Source: CAZGCA01 sp964524145 (GTDB lineage Bacteria > Hydrogenedentota > CAZGCA01). From it: 27,851 nt of DNA. The stretch lies in NCBI GenBank assembly GCA_964524145.1, contig CAZGCA010000080.1:1-27851 (forward strand). The letters run 5' to 3'. Every line of letters begins with the position of its first letter. Within the stretch, counting starts at the first letter, position 1. The notes under the pieces are model-generated. The model had not been told where the DNA came from. It ran no database searches and saw only the letters and a program-made list of their open reading frames with translations. Below, one piece after another: positions 6,632 through 14,489 of the stretch. The position numbers were made by a program, and so were the translations under genes.

Positions 6632-7624
6632 CTACCCGTGGGCCATGCCGTTGCGCTGATACCAGTCGACGGCGTCGGCGAGCGCGATCTGTGCGGGTCG
6701 CTGCGGCAGTCCCAGCTCGCGTACGGCTTTCTCAGGCGAGAAGAACTTTTTCTTTCGCGACATCGTGACGGCCGCGAAACATGCGAGCGGTTCTCTGCCG
6801 GTGATCCTGCCGCCGATCTCGCCGAATGCTGCCGCGACATATGCTGCCGTATGCGGGATCTTCACACGCGGCGGCCGTTTGCCGGCGATGGTAGCGAGCG
6901 TGGCGAGCAGATCGCTCATCGTCAAGTCCTGGCACCCGAGTATGTACCGCTCTCCGGACCGCCCTTTTTCGGCGGCCAGCAGGTGTCCGAGCGCGCAGTC
7001 GTGGACATGAATGACGTTTACGCCGGTGTCGACGAACACCGGTATCCGCCCTCTCAAGAAATCCAGAATGACGCGGCCGGTGGGCGTCGGCCGCCAGTCG
7101 CCGGGTCCCACCGGGAACGTCGGCAACACGGCCACAACATCGAGCCCGCTGTCGACGAACTTCATCGCCTCTTGCTCGGCCAAAAACTTTGATCGCGAGT
7201 AGTGTACAGGCATATCCTCGATCGTTGTGGGCGTGTCCTCGTTCACGGGCCGGCCGTCGTCAGGCAGTCTGAGCACGGCAACGCTCGACGTGAACACCAC
7301 GCGCTTTACACCGTTCTGAACGCAGGCGTTGAGCACGGTTACTGTTCCCTTAACGTTCACGTCGTACAACGGACGCGGGTCGGGCACCCACAGCCGGTAA
7401 TCCGCCGCCAGGTGAAAGATGAGGTCGCATCCCGAGACGGCCTCGGTTACGGCCTGCTCGTCGCGTATGTCGCCCAGAACCGTCTCGACGGGCAGCCCGG
7501 TGAGTATGGGCGAGTGGCTGTCGGGTTGAACCAGCGCGCGAACGCTATAACCGCGATCGATGAGGATTTGCACCAGATGACCGCCGATAAATCCGTCGGC
7601 ACCGGTAACGAGGACGGGTTTCAT
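6632..7624 (-). CDS. HpnA-like NAD(P)-dependent epimerase/reductase, paralog 1
   Basis: Extended short-chain dehydrogenase/reductase, 330 residues from the ATG at 7624. It shows the cofactor loop TGADGFIGG (7-15), catalytic TSS (112-114) and YSRSK (Y142, K146), plus the AADYRLWVPDPR and PTPTGR...VDTGVNVIHVHD segments typical of the hopanoid-associated sugar epimerase HpnA and dihydroflavonol-4-reductase-like proteins. It is predicted to oxidise, reduce or epimerise a nucleotide sugar or related alcohol in the cytoplasm. GGGAG precedes the start by eight bases. The start overlaps the upstream paralog's stop as ATGA (7624-7621), indicating translational coupling. No squalene-hopene cyclase or other hopanoid gene is in the window, so the hopanoid link is not established. 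Confidence 0.88.
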   Translation of the reverse strand: MKPVLVTGADGFIGGHLVQILIDRGYSVRALVQPDSHSPILTGLPVETVLGDIRDEQAVTEAVSGCDLIFHLAADYRLWVPDPRPLYDVNVKGTVTVLNACVQNGVKRVVFTSSVAVLRLPDDGRPVNEDTPTTIEDMPVHYSRSKFLAEQEAMKFVDSGLDVVAVLPTFPVGPGDWRPTPTGRVILDFLRGRIPVFVDTGVNVIHVHDCALGHLLAAEKGRSGERYILGCQDLTMSDLLATLATIAGKRPPRVKIPHTAAYVAAAFGEIGGRITGREPLACFAAVTMSRKKKFFSPEKAVRELGLPQRPAQIALADAVDWYQRNGMAHG

Positions 7625-8634
7625 TGGGTACACTCCCGTGAATCGGTGTCGAGAAACGTTCTGGTCCACTCGACAGCCCGTTCGAGCGCGTTCCTGACGG
7701 GGTTCAGGTTCAGCCCGAGCTCGTCGACAGCGCGACGGTTATCGAAGTAGAACGGGGGTCTGGTCATAACCACGCCGCTCACCGGCGCACGCGGCGGCCG
7801 CCGGGTAATGTGGTCGGCAACCCATTCGTCAACATGCGCCGCCAGCAACGCCAGCGCGTAGGGTACCTTGCGCCGCGGCCCGGGCACGCCGGACAGCTCT
7901 TCGAGCAGACCGAAAAGATCCTGTAACGGCACGTTCTCGCCGGCGAGAATGTATCGGCCTCCGGGCGTGCCGCGCGTGGCTGCAAGCAGATGGCCGCGAG
8001 CGCAGTCGCGCACATCGATAAGGTTGATCCCGGTATCGACGTATGCGGGAAGTCGGCGGCGCAGGAAATCCGATACCATGCGGCCGGGACCCGTGAGGTT
8101 GACGTCGCCTTCCCCTATCGGAACCGTCGGGTAGACGATGACCACCTCGAGTCCGTCGTCGTTCGCAAACCGGGCAAGCTCGTCGGCGAGGTACTTCGAC
8201 CGCATATAGCTGCCGACCATCGTCGAGAACGGTCGTACCTCGGCTTCGGCGGCAGGGCGGCCGTTGCAGCGGCTCAGAATCTCGCAGGTCGACGTGTAGA
8301 CGACACGTTTGACGCGGTATCGTCGTGATGCGTCCAGCACGATACGGGTGCCGTCGAGGATCGACCGTGTGTGAACGGCGGGCGAGCGCGCCCAAAGCTG
8401 GTTGTGAGCCGCGAGATGAAATACGAACTCGCACCCTTCAACGGCAGCGTTGACGTCCGGTTCGTTGCTGACGTCTCCGGGCACCCATTGGTAATCGAGC
8501 CCGTCCAGGTTGCGCCGGTCCGCCCTTGGCAGATCGAGGACACACACCTGCCATCCTTCGTCGCGCAACTGCCGGGCAAGCGTCGAACCGATGTATCCGG
8601 CACCGCCCGTCACAAGTGCTCTTGGTCCAGCCAC
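7621..8634 (-). CDS. HpnA-like NAD(P)-dependent epimerase/reductase, paralog 2
   Basis: 337 residues starting at GTG 8634. Cofactor loop TGGAGYIG (9-16), TST (114-116) and YMRSK (Y143, K147) are intact. It has the same layout as the following gene, including LTGPGR and YVDTGINLIDVRD, but the diagnostic ADYRLW is AHNQLW here, so substrate preference may differ. The start is supported by GGGAGA about 12 bases upstream; an in-frame GTG a few codons on would break the N-terminal strand. It is the first gene of a two-gene operon. Tandem, diverged paralogs suggest two related steps in one pathway, perhaps in modification of a lipid or glycan, but this is inference. Confidence 0.86.
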   Translation of the reverse strand: MAGPRALVTGGAGYIGSTLARQLRDEGWQVCVLDLPRADRRNLDGLDYQWVPGDVSNEPDVNAAVEGCEFVFHLAAHNQLWARSPAVHTRSILDGTRIVLDASRRYRVKRVVYTSTCEILSRCNGRPAAEAEVRPFSTMVGSYMRSKYLADELARFANDDGLEVVIVYPTVPIGEGDVNLTGPGRMVSDFLRRRLPAYVDTGINLIDVRDCARGHLLAATRGTPGGRYILAGENVPLQDLFGLLEELSGVPGPRRKVPYALALLAAHVDEWVADHITRRPPRAPVSGVVMTRPPFYFDNRRAVDELGLNLNPVRNALERAVEWTRTFLDTDSRECTQ

Positions 8635-8639
8635 TTGAA

Positions 8640-8738
8640 TCAGATTTCTCCCGGTCGCATCCGCCGAGCAGCTATCCCCCCGTCGATTTCCTTCTCAAGG
8701 ACAAGAATGTACACGTCCGGCGGCACGTTGTCAAGCCC
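8640..8738 (-). pseudogene. Possible 3' fragment of a disrupted gene
   Basis: The minus strand encodes DNVPPDVYILVLEKEIDGGI followed by about a dozen further residues and a TGA at 8640. It has natural protein composition, unlike the repeat-derived frame that precedes it. Upstream of it the frame runs into the GGAGTGCGGTAGC repeat. It could be the tail of a gene cut by repeat insertion, or a chance frame. The family is not recognised. Confidence 0.3.
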
Positions 8739-8739
8739 A

Positions 8740-8893
8740 AACGGATGTGGAGTGCGCAAGCTTGCTTGCGCTTTTCTCAGGACCAAGCTTGCTTGAGTCC
8801 GGCTTATTGGACAGCAAGCTGTACAACAGAACAGCGGTAGCAAGCTACCGCACTCCAGAGAACATGCGCAGCGCAAATGGCTTATCATCGAGG
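8740..8893. repeat. GGAGTGCGGTAGC-type intergenic repeat, copy 1
   Basis: It contains CAAGCTTGCTTGAGTCCGGC, TTGGACAGCAAGCTGTACAA and GCGGTAGCAAGCTACCGC (each with internal dyad symmetry), then a GCGCAAATGG tail. It matches 21541-21655 in reverse complement, with about 30 bases of extra sequence on this copy (8760-8790). On the minus strand it translates to ECGSLLPLFC, a recurring spurious peptide. The dyads could form hairpins in RNA. Confidence 0.8.
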
Positions 8894-8899
8894 TTCAAC

Positions 8900-8929
8900 T
8901 TGACATCCTGAACGCGAAACTGGTACAGT
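8900..8929 (+). promoter_or_regulatory. Candidate sigma-70 type promoter for the membrane-anchored protein
   Basis: A perfect TTGACA (8900-8905) is followed after 18 bases by TACAGT (8924-8929). The predicted transcript would start about 8936, leaving a very short leader of about 14-16 bases that includes the AGGGAGG ribosome binding site. Confidence 0.6.
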
Positions 8930-8949
8930 TGGAAGTGAGGGAGGTAGTT

Positions 8950-8988
8950 ATGTGGCAGCACGAGCGGCAGAGGGGCGAGAGAGGATGA
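8950..8988 (+). CDS. Possible 12-codon leader ORF overlapping the next gene
   Basis: ATG at 8950 opens MWQHERQRGERG and stops with TGA at 8986-8988. That stop overlaps the in-frame ATG (8985-8987) of the following membrane protein as ATGA. GGAGG at 8940-8944 is 5 bases from this ATG and 7 bases from the competing GTG at 8952, so the ribosome binding site alone cannot decide. It could be a leader peptide coupled to the downstream ATG or a chance frame. Confidence 0.3.
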   Translation: MWQHERQRGERG

Positions 8989-9731
8989 ACAAGACCGGAA
9001 CGCTTGCCCTTGCATTGTCCGTGATCGCCGTGATACTGAGCGTCTGTGCCCTGGTAATCAGCCGCCGTCCGGTGGAGGCTCCGCCGGGTCCGCCGGCGGT
9101 CGATCGGGGTTACCGCACTCCAGAACATAGCATAACCACAGGCCCCGAAACTGCTCTCCAGAACCTTGGACCGCCGCCGTCCGTTTCGGTAGATGCCGGA
9201 TACAACCCCGACGAACACCTCGGTCGCGCCACACCGTTGCGGGACGCACCGCAACCGCCCGCAGAACCCGTCCCCCACGCCATCCGTACCGATATGGGAA
9301 CGGACTATCTCGAGGGAGGCGAGCAGGAGAAGGTCATACCGTTAAGCCCCGAGACTGCGGAAACGATAGAACAATACGTCGAGGCAACGACGAAGCTGCG
9401 GAAAGAGTTTGTCGATTCCGTCGCGCAAAGCGAGGGGATGGCTACGTCAACAATCGAGCTGATGATTGACGACACGCTGTACGTCAAAACGGTTATCGTG
9501 CCTTCCGGCATGTTGCCTCCAAAACGCAGGCTGAGCGATCTCTACAATAGCAGCAGCGTCAAGGTGGTTTCGATGGACCCGGCGGCCGAGACGTTCCCGG
9601 AAACCCGGTACCGGGTCAGCCTTCAGACACGCCGGCCGGAAAAGCCCCGAACGCAGGAACCGCCCGCGCCGGCACCGGCTGTGGAACGGCTCCCGCCGCT
9701 TGCAATACCTACCGACGGGGCGCCGCGATAG
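8952..9731 (+). CDS. Hypothetical protein with one N-terminal membrane anchor and Pro-rich periplasmic region
   Basis: No family is recognised. From the GTG at 8952 it has 259 residues; the alternative ATG at 8985 removes 11. A single hydrophobic helix (about 17-37, TLALALSVIAVILSVCALVI) follows a short basic N-terminus, so the rest should face the periplasm. Residues 40-110 are rich in Pro and Gly. A more structured segment (about 130-215) has a helix TAETIEQYVEATTKLRKEF and a beta-like stretch. The tail is again Pro-rich (PAPAPAVERLPPLA). The gene has its own promoter and is convergent with the downstream lipoprotein gene, 20 bases apart. Bases 9111-9128 resemble the end of the neighbouring intergenic repeat. 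Confidence 0.75.
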   Translation: MAARAAEGRERMNKTGTLALALSVIAVILSVCALVISRRPVEAPPGPPAVDRGYRTPEHSITTGPETALQNLGPPPSVSVDAGYNPDEHLGRATPLRDAPQPPAEPVPHAIRTDMGTDYLEGGEQEKVIPLSPETAETIEQYVEATTKLRKEFVDSVAQSEGMATSTIELMIDDTLYVKTVIVPSGMLPPKRRLSDLYNSSSVKVVSMDPAAETFPETRYRVSLQTRRPEKPRTQEPPAPAPAVERLPPLAIPTDGAPR

Positions 9732-9751
9732 TAGCGTTGGTTACGGCCGGC

Positions 9752-10576
9752 TCACGAACCGGTCGTCTGCCAGGGGAACTTGAACATCTGCGGGTTGAGG
9801 TCCCGGTTGGCGGCAAGATTGTCCAGCGTGAGCGTCAACGACGTCGCGTCCCGCGGATACGAGATCGAAAGTCTCATCGGGAGCCATTGGCCGTCCCTCT
9901 CTTCATACCTGTCCAGCTCGGAGACCGCGAGAAGGCTGCCGTCTTCGCCGTATCGTTCGCTGCGGACGATCGAGTATCTGTCCAGGGTCACCACCATCTT
10001 GCGTTTGAGCCGGAAGTTGTAGTACACGCCCATCGTTGTCTCGTCGGCGGACCGTGACAGGATGCGGACCCTCGCGGCCGAGACAGAAGCCCACTCCTCC
10101 GGCACGAACAGCTCGCGCACAATATCGACCGGCGACACCGAGAACGGCATCCCCTCGACCGCGACACCTTCCTTCTCGTAGAACACTTTCTTCTCTCTCG
10201 GCACGCTGAGATAGAACTCCTTGCCTCTCGAGATCAGGTCGAATGCGTCGATCCCCAGTATCGTCCTGTGAGCCTTGAGCCGCAGCTTGTCGGGCCTTTC
10301 GAACGCCATCGAGCCGGGCAGGCTTTCGGCCTTCTCGAGATCGGGCGACTCGAGCTTGAACCTGACCTTGGTCTTGAAGTTGTGCAGGGCGGCGTCGCGT
10401 TCCGCGAACGTCCGCAGGATCTCCTCGATAAGCGCATCGTCGGCGCTGGGCGGGGTGACTTCCGGGATTCGTCTCGGCCTCGAGAAAGTGGCGCAGCCGC
10501 ACGCGAGCACCGTCGCGCAACAACCGATCAAGAGCGTGAGCCGCTTAATCCTGGGCCGGGCCGTCCATCTTCTCAT
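9752..10576 (-). CDS. LolB/DUF4292-like outer membrane lipoprotein
   Basis: 274 residues from ATG 10576. The signal peptide has a basic start (MRRWTARPRIKR), a hydrophobic core and a lipobox VLAC with C26 as the likely lipidated residue. The mature part has the alternating strands of the LolA/LolB fold family: LRTFAERDAALHNFKTKVRF, SMAFERPDKLRLKA, FDLISRGKEFYLSVP, KVFYEKEG. These point to a lipoprotein-sorting or lipid-binding role at the outer membrane; the exact member is not certain. The frame is open 38 codons further up, but the ATG at 10576 is preceded by AAGGA and gives the signal peptide. It overlaps the ThiD2-like gene by 32 bases, so coupled translation is likely. Confidence 0.75.
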   Translation of the reverse strand: MRRWTARPRIKRLTLLIGCCATVLACGCATFSRPRRIPEVTPPSADDALIEEILRTFAERDAALHNFKTKVRFKLESPDLEKAESLPGSMAFERPDKLRLKAHRTILGIDAFDLISRGKEFYLSVPREKKVFYEKEGVAVEGMPFSVSPVDIVRELFVPEEWASVSAARVRILSRSADETTMGVYYNFRLKRKMVVTLDRYSIVRSERYGEDGSLLAVSELDRYEERDGQWLPMRLSISYPRDATSLTLTLDNLAANRDLNPQMFKFPWQTTGS

Positions 10577-10991
10577 TGAGATCCTTTTCGAGAGTGTAGA
10601 GATCGAACCGGAGTTTCTTGAACGTCCCGGAACCGGGCACCGACGACGCCTTGGCGAACTCCTCGAGAACGCGCAACCCTTCCTGGGCACGTTTGACGTT
10701 GGCGGTCACGACGTCTTCGAGACGGGTACCGGTCCGCGTTTCGGGCCAGTCCTTGCCGGGATCGTTCTCGGCATCGCGCGCATCGATGAGTTCCGTTTCG
10801 CGGCCAACCTCGATCAGCGTCGCGGTAACGGCGTGCCGCAGCTGTTTGAACCGTCGGCTCAACGCGGTATCTTCGAGCACGAACCGGCAGTAGTCCTCGA
10901 CAACACGCAACCCTTCGCGCACCCTGTTGGCGTTGGCGTCGAGCACTCGCAGCACGCCCGCGTTACGGTTGCCGTCGACCTCATCAGGCAT
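10545..10991 (-). CDS. Stand-alone ThiD2-type domain protein
   Basis: 148 residues matching the helical domain that is usually found N-terminal to thiamine-phosphate synthase (ThiE) in some bacteria and is named ThiD2 in Pfam. Recognisable elements are VLRVLDANANRVREGLRVVE (14-33), DYCRFVLED, LRHAVTA and ARDAENDPGKD. A second related stretch, ANVKRAQEGLRVLEEFAK, is near the C-terminus. The ThiE barrel is missing and no other thiamine gene is in the window. Its start overlaps the pheA stop by 8 bases (ATGCCTGA, 10984-10991), and its end overlaps the lipoprotein gene. The role, proposed to be linked to hydroxymethylpyrimidine phosphate, is not proven here. Confidence 0.8.
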   Translation of the reverse strand: MPDEVDGNRNAGVLRVLDANANRVREGLRVVEDYCRFVLEDTALSRRFKQLRHAVTATLIEVGRETELIDARDAENDPGKDWPETRTGTRLEDVVTANVKRAQEGLRVLEEFAKASSVPGSGTFKKLRFDLYTLEKDLNEKMDGPAQD

Positions 10992-12054
10992 CTGCGGTTT
11001 CCATCGGGTAGGAGCCCAGCAGCTTCACAAAGTTGCAGCTGTGCTCGAGCGCTTCGAGAGCCTGTTTGACGTTATCGTCGTCGCAGTGTCCCGCAAAATC
11101 GACGAAGAAGAGGTAGTCCCACGCTTTTCGTTTCGAGGGACGCGACTCGATCTTGGTCAAGTTGATCTCGTGCTTGGCAAACGGTTTCAGCGTGTCATAG
11201 AGCGCACCGACCCTGTCCTTCACGGAGAACATGACCGACGTCTTGTCGCTGCCGGACTTGCCCGATATCGTGCGCCCGATGACGAAGAACCGGGTGTAGT
11301 TGGCGCGGCTGTCCTCTATGTGCTCGACGACGAGGTTCAGCTTGTACATCTCGGCGGCCAGCTTGCTGCCGATAGCCGCCGCGCCGGTCTCGCTGGACGC
11401 CTTCTCGGCGCCCTCGGCGGTCGTGCCGACTTTGACCACTTCCACGTTCGGCAGGTTGCTTCTCAGCCACAGGTGGCACTGGGCCAGCGGTTGCGTGCCG
11501 CTGTAGATTGTGCGTATTTCGTCGAGCGGGCAGCTCGCGAGCAGGTGGTGCGCGATAGGGATCATGATCTCCGAGCATATCTTGAGCTCGGACTCGACGA
11601 ACGCGTCGAGCGACTCGCTCACCACGCCCGCGGTCGAGTTCTCCATCGGAATGACACCGTAATCGGCCCGTTCGCGTTCGACCTCGGTGAAGACGTCAGC
11701 GATGCTCTCGACGGGCCTGTACTCGGCAAACGTGCCGAACCGGTGTATGCTCGCGAGATGGGTGAACGTCGCCTTCGGGCCCCAGTACGAGATCACGAGC
11801 GGTTTCTCGAGCGAGCGGGAGGCCGAGATGACCTCCTTGAAAATGGCGCGTATCGCCGCGTTCGGCAGAGGTCCCTTGCTCTTTCTCGTAAGGGCGTCGA
11901 GCACCTTCTTCTCGCGGTCGGGAACGTAGAACGTCTTCTTCGTCTTCCGTTTGAGCTTGCCGATCTCCTGGACAACCTCCGCCCGTTCGTTGAGCAGCTT
12001 CACAATCTCAGAATCAATAGCGTCAATACGTTTTCTTGACTCGTCCAAACCCAC
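10984..12054 (-). CDS. pheA: Bifunctional chorismate mutase/prephenate dehydratase (P-protein)
   Basis: 356 residues for phenylalanine synthesis: chorismate to prephenate to phenylpyruvate, in the cytoplasm. The AroQ-type chorismate mutase is at 1-85 (LDESRKRIDAIDSEIVKLLN). The dehydratase spans about 87-265 with IPMENSTAG and the catalytic NYTRF motif (TRF 254-256). The C-terminal ACT regulatory domain has GALYDTL (283-289) and ESRPS (303-307), the phenylalanine-binding elements that give feedback inhibition. The start is GTG 12054, with a strong GGAGGAGA site just upstream. It lies 39 bases after pcrA and overlaps the ThiD2-type gene, within a probable operon. Length and motifs are normal. 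Confidence 0.97.
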   Translation of the reverse strand: MGLDESRKRIDAIDSEIVKLLNERAEVVQEIGKLKRKTKKTFYVPDREKKVLDALTRKSKGPLPNAAIRAIFKEVISASRSLEKPLVISYWGPKATFTHLASIHRFGTFAEYRPVESIADVFTEVERERADYGVIPMENSTAGVVSESLDAFVESELKICSEIMIPIAHHLLASCPLDEIRTIYSGTQPLAQCHLWLRSNLPNVEVVKVGTTAEGAEKASSETGAAAIGSKLAAEMYKLNLVVEHIEDSRANYTRFFVIGRTISGKSGSDKTSVMFSVKDRVGALYDTLKPFAKHEINLTKIESRPSKRKAWDYLFFVDFAGHCDDDNVKQALEALEHSCNFVKLLGSYPMETADA

Positions 12055-12093
12055 CGTATCTCCTCCCGAGTGTCACCGGCTCCTTTTCACCGA

Positions 12094-14262
12094 CTAGTGA
12101 CTTCCTTGTACCGATAATAGCCTGAGATAGCCCGCCAGGAACTCCCGTATCTTGCCGCCACGGTCGAACTTTATCTTCACCTTCATTTTATCACCTTTTC
12201 CGCTCTTGTACATAACCGTGCCTCTGCCCCATTTCGCGTGTTCGACCCGAGCGCCCGTCGTCAGCTCGTTCGGCTCGACCTTGTCGCCGAGAGCCGGCGA
12301 CGACTCGGCGGAGATGGTGAATCCCGTCGGCCTGTGATCCATTTCGAGAAGGTTCTCGGGTATCTCATTGACAAACCGCGATATGGTGCGCTCCAACGCC
12401 TTCCCGAACACCACGCGCTCCATCGCGCATGTCAGGTAGAGCCTGCGCGCCGCCCGGGTAGCGGCAACGTAGCACAGGCGCCGCTCCTCTTCGAGCTCGG
12501 CATCATTATCGAACGCCGACTGATGCGGCAGAAGCCCCTCCTCGACGCCCACGATGAATACGACGGGAAACTCGAGCCCTTTGGCGCTGTGTATCGTCAT
12601 GAGAGCGGCGGCACCTTTCGATCCGTCCCACCCATCTATCTGGTTGCCGATGGCGGTTCGTTCGAGAAACGATTCGAGCGACGCGTCTTGATTGTTGGCG
12701 CCGAACTCTTCGGCACCCGCGACCAGCTCGTCGAGAATCTCGATCTTGTCTTTCCATCCCACGTCGCGTTTCTGTTCGATCGATTCCCTGTAGCGTGTCT
12801 TGTCGATCACCAGCTTTACGAGTTCGACAAGCGTGAGCCGCGACCTCGATTCACGTATCTCGCCAATGAATTCTGTGAACGCGGCTATGCCGGCCCGGCG
12901 GCCCGGAGTCAATCCTTCGACCTGGTCCGCGGCCTCGAGCGCCGCGTAGAGCGGCGCACCGCGCTCGCCGGCCCACCTCGCCAACATGGCAGCCGTCTTC
13001 TCGCCGATGCCGCTCTTCGAGACACCCAGCGCACGGCGCAGGCTCACTTCGTCGCTCGTGTTGACAGCGAGCCGGAGGTAGCAAAGGACGTCCTTCACCT
13101 CCTTCCGCTCGTAGAACCGTACTCCGGCAACAACCTGGTACGGGATGCGTGCGCCGAGAAGCGCTTCCTCGACGGCACGCGACTGGGCGGCAGTACGAAA
13201 CAGTACCGCGTAGTCGCGAAAGTCGCCGCCGCCCGACAGAATCTGCGACGCGACAAAGATGGCTTCTTCCTGGCCGTTGTTCGCGATGTGGCACCGGACC
13301 TTCTCGCCTGCATCGAGGTCCGTCCACAGGTTCTTGCCCAACCTGTCGACGTTGTTCGAGACGACGGCGTTTGCCGCGGCAAGTATGTTGCCTGCCGAAC
13401 GGTAGTTCCTCTCGAGCCTGACAATCTTGGCGTCCGGGAAATCTCTCCCGAAATCGAGAATGTTCCGGATGTCGGCGCCGCGCCACGCGTAGATGCTCTG
13501 GTCTTCGTCGCCTACAGCGAATATGTTGCGGTGTGCGGCACAGAGCTTGCTCGCAAGCATGAACTGCACGTGGCTCGTGTCCTGATACTCGTCTATAAGC
13601 ATGTGCTGGTACCGGTTCTGGTAGGTGAGCAGAACGTCCGGGTGTTCCTCGAACAATCTGAGGGAAAGCACGAGCAGATCGTCGAAATCGAGCGCGTTGC
13701 TCTCGCGCAGACTATCCTGGTACAGTTCGAAAACCGCAGCCAGGGTCTCGCCGAACTCGAGCTCGGCAGAGGCTGGTCCGGGTTTCTGTTTGAACCAGCT
13801 TATGCGGCCGAGCACGTTTGCCGGTTTGAGACCCGAGAACTTCGGGGACGACTTCAGTATGCGCCTCATGACACTGCGCTGGTCGGTCTCGTCATAGACG
13901 GTGAAATCGCGCTTGTACCCGAGCCGGTCTATATGGCGTTTGAGGATTCGCAGCGAGAAGGCGTGAAACGTGCCGACCCAGATGCCGCGATCGGTTTCCC
14001 CGAGCAACGTTGCGATCCTGTCGCGCATCTCGTCCGCGGCCTTGTTCGTGAACGTGACGGCTGCGATTGCGCGCGGATCGACACCGCGTTCCCGAACAAG
14101 AAACGCCGTCCGGTGCGCCAGGACACGTGTCTTCCCGGTTCCCGCACCCGCAAGCACGAGTAACGCCGCGCCATCATGACGCACGGCTTCATTCTGTTCG
14201 GCGTTCAACTCGCTCACAATCGCCGATTTCACAGCAGTTGCGACAGCTTGTCCTACTCCCAT
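12094..14262 (-). CDS. pcrA: UvrD/PcrA-family ATP-dependent DNA helicase
   Basis: Superfamily 1A 3'-5' helicase of repair and replication, 722 residues from ATG 14262. Motifs in order: Q motif LNAEQNEAV, Walker A AGAGTGKT (38-45), TFTNKAADEM, GTFHA, Walker B LIDEYQDT, GDEDQSIYAWRGA, LERNYRS, TIHSAKGLEFPVVFIVG and YVAATRA. The C-terminal segment GARVEHAKWGRGTVMY is the Tudor-like RNA polymerase-contacting domain of PcrA/UvrD. The open frame extends 76 codons upstream, but those residues are not family-like and would run past a candidate promoter at 14319-14348, so the ATG at 14262 is preferred although its ribosome binding site is poor. It is the first gene of a run into pheA. Family is sure; pcrA versus uvrD naming is by domain layout. 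Confidence 0.95.
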   Translation of the reverse strand: MGVGQAVATAVKSAIVSELNAEQNEAVRHDGAALLVLAGAGTGKTRVLAHRTAFLVRERGVDPRAIAAVTFTNKAADEMRDRIATLLGETDRGIWVGTFHAFSLRILKRHIDRLGYKRDFTVYDETDQRSVMRRILKSSPKFSGLKPANVLGRISWFKQKPGPASAELEFGETLAAVFELYQDSLRESNALDFDDLLVLSLRLFEEHPDVLLTYQNRYQHMLIDEYQDTSHVQFMLASKLCAAHRNIFAVGDEDQSIYAWRGADIRNILDFGRDFPDAKIVRLERNYRSAGNILAAANAVVSNNVDRLGKNLWTDLDAGEKVRCHIANNGQEEAIFVASQILSGGGDFRDYAVLFRTAAQSRAVEEALLGARIPYQVVAGVRFYERKEVKDVLCYLRLAVNTSDEVSLRRALGVSKSGIGEKTAAMLARWAGERGAPLYAALEAADQVEGLTPGRRAGIAAFTEFIGEIRESRSRLTLVELVKLVIDKTRYRESIEQKRDVGWKDKIEILDELVAGAEEFGANNQDASLESFLERTAIGNQIDGWDGSKGAAALMTIHSAKGLEFPVVFIVGVEEGLLPHQSAFDNDAELEEERRLCYVAATRAARRLYLTCAMERVVFGKALERTISRFVNEIPENLLEMDHRPTGFTISAESSPALGDKVEPNELTTGARVEHAKWGRGTVMYKSGKGDKMKVKIKFDRGGKIREFLAGYLRLLSVQGSH

Positions 14263-14318
14263 ACCGTGATCTGTGCCCTTGCAGAACCGAATTCCTGACG
14301 GAGACTTTCCTGAACGCA

Positions 14319-14348
14319 AGTATACTTCACGTCCCGCGGATGAATCAA
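14319..14348 (-). promoter_or_regulatory. Candidate promoter for the pcrA operon
   Basis: On the minus strand TTGATT (14348-14343) and TATACT (14324-14319) are 18 bases apart, about 57 bases before the proposed ATG at 14262. The -10 element sits in a perfect palindrome AAGTATACTT (14318-14327). Confidence 0.5.
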
Positions 14349-14401
14349 CCGGAGGCCGCGAATCATCGCTCCCGGCAGCGCGACAAATGCTGGACCGACT
14401 G

Positions 14402-14430
14402 TTGACACAGGGATAAGAGACCGGTAGTAT
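14402..14430 (+). promoter_or_regulatory. Candidate promoter for the DUF1284/flavoprotein/URO-D operon
   Basis: TTGACA (14402-14407), a 17-base spacer and TAGTAT (14425-14430), about 60 bases before the start codon at 14490. It is divergent from the pcrA promoter within the same 227-base intergenic region. Confidence 0.6.
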
Positions 14431-14489
14431 TGTGCGGGAAACATGCAGATGTCGCACGGCTGCACGTCTGAAAGAGGAGACCTTGTGCA

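Noticed and set aside
8895..9278. Minus-strand 127-codon frame over the start of the membrane protein gene
   Set aside because: It partly translates repeat-like sequence and lacks family features. The plus-strand gene has a promoter, a ribosome binding site and a membrane anchor.
10927..12039. Plus-strand open frame (370 codons) opposite pheA
   Set aside because: Antisense shadow of pheA, which has complete motifs, a strong ribosome binding site and neighbours on the same strand.
12238..14163. Long plus-strand open frame (641 codons) opposite pcrA
   Set aside because: Antisense to all helicase motifs of pcrA. It is open only because of high GC and codon bias and has no family features.
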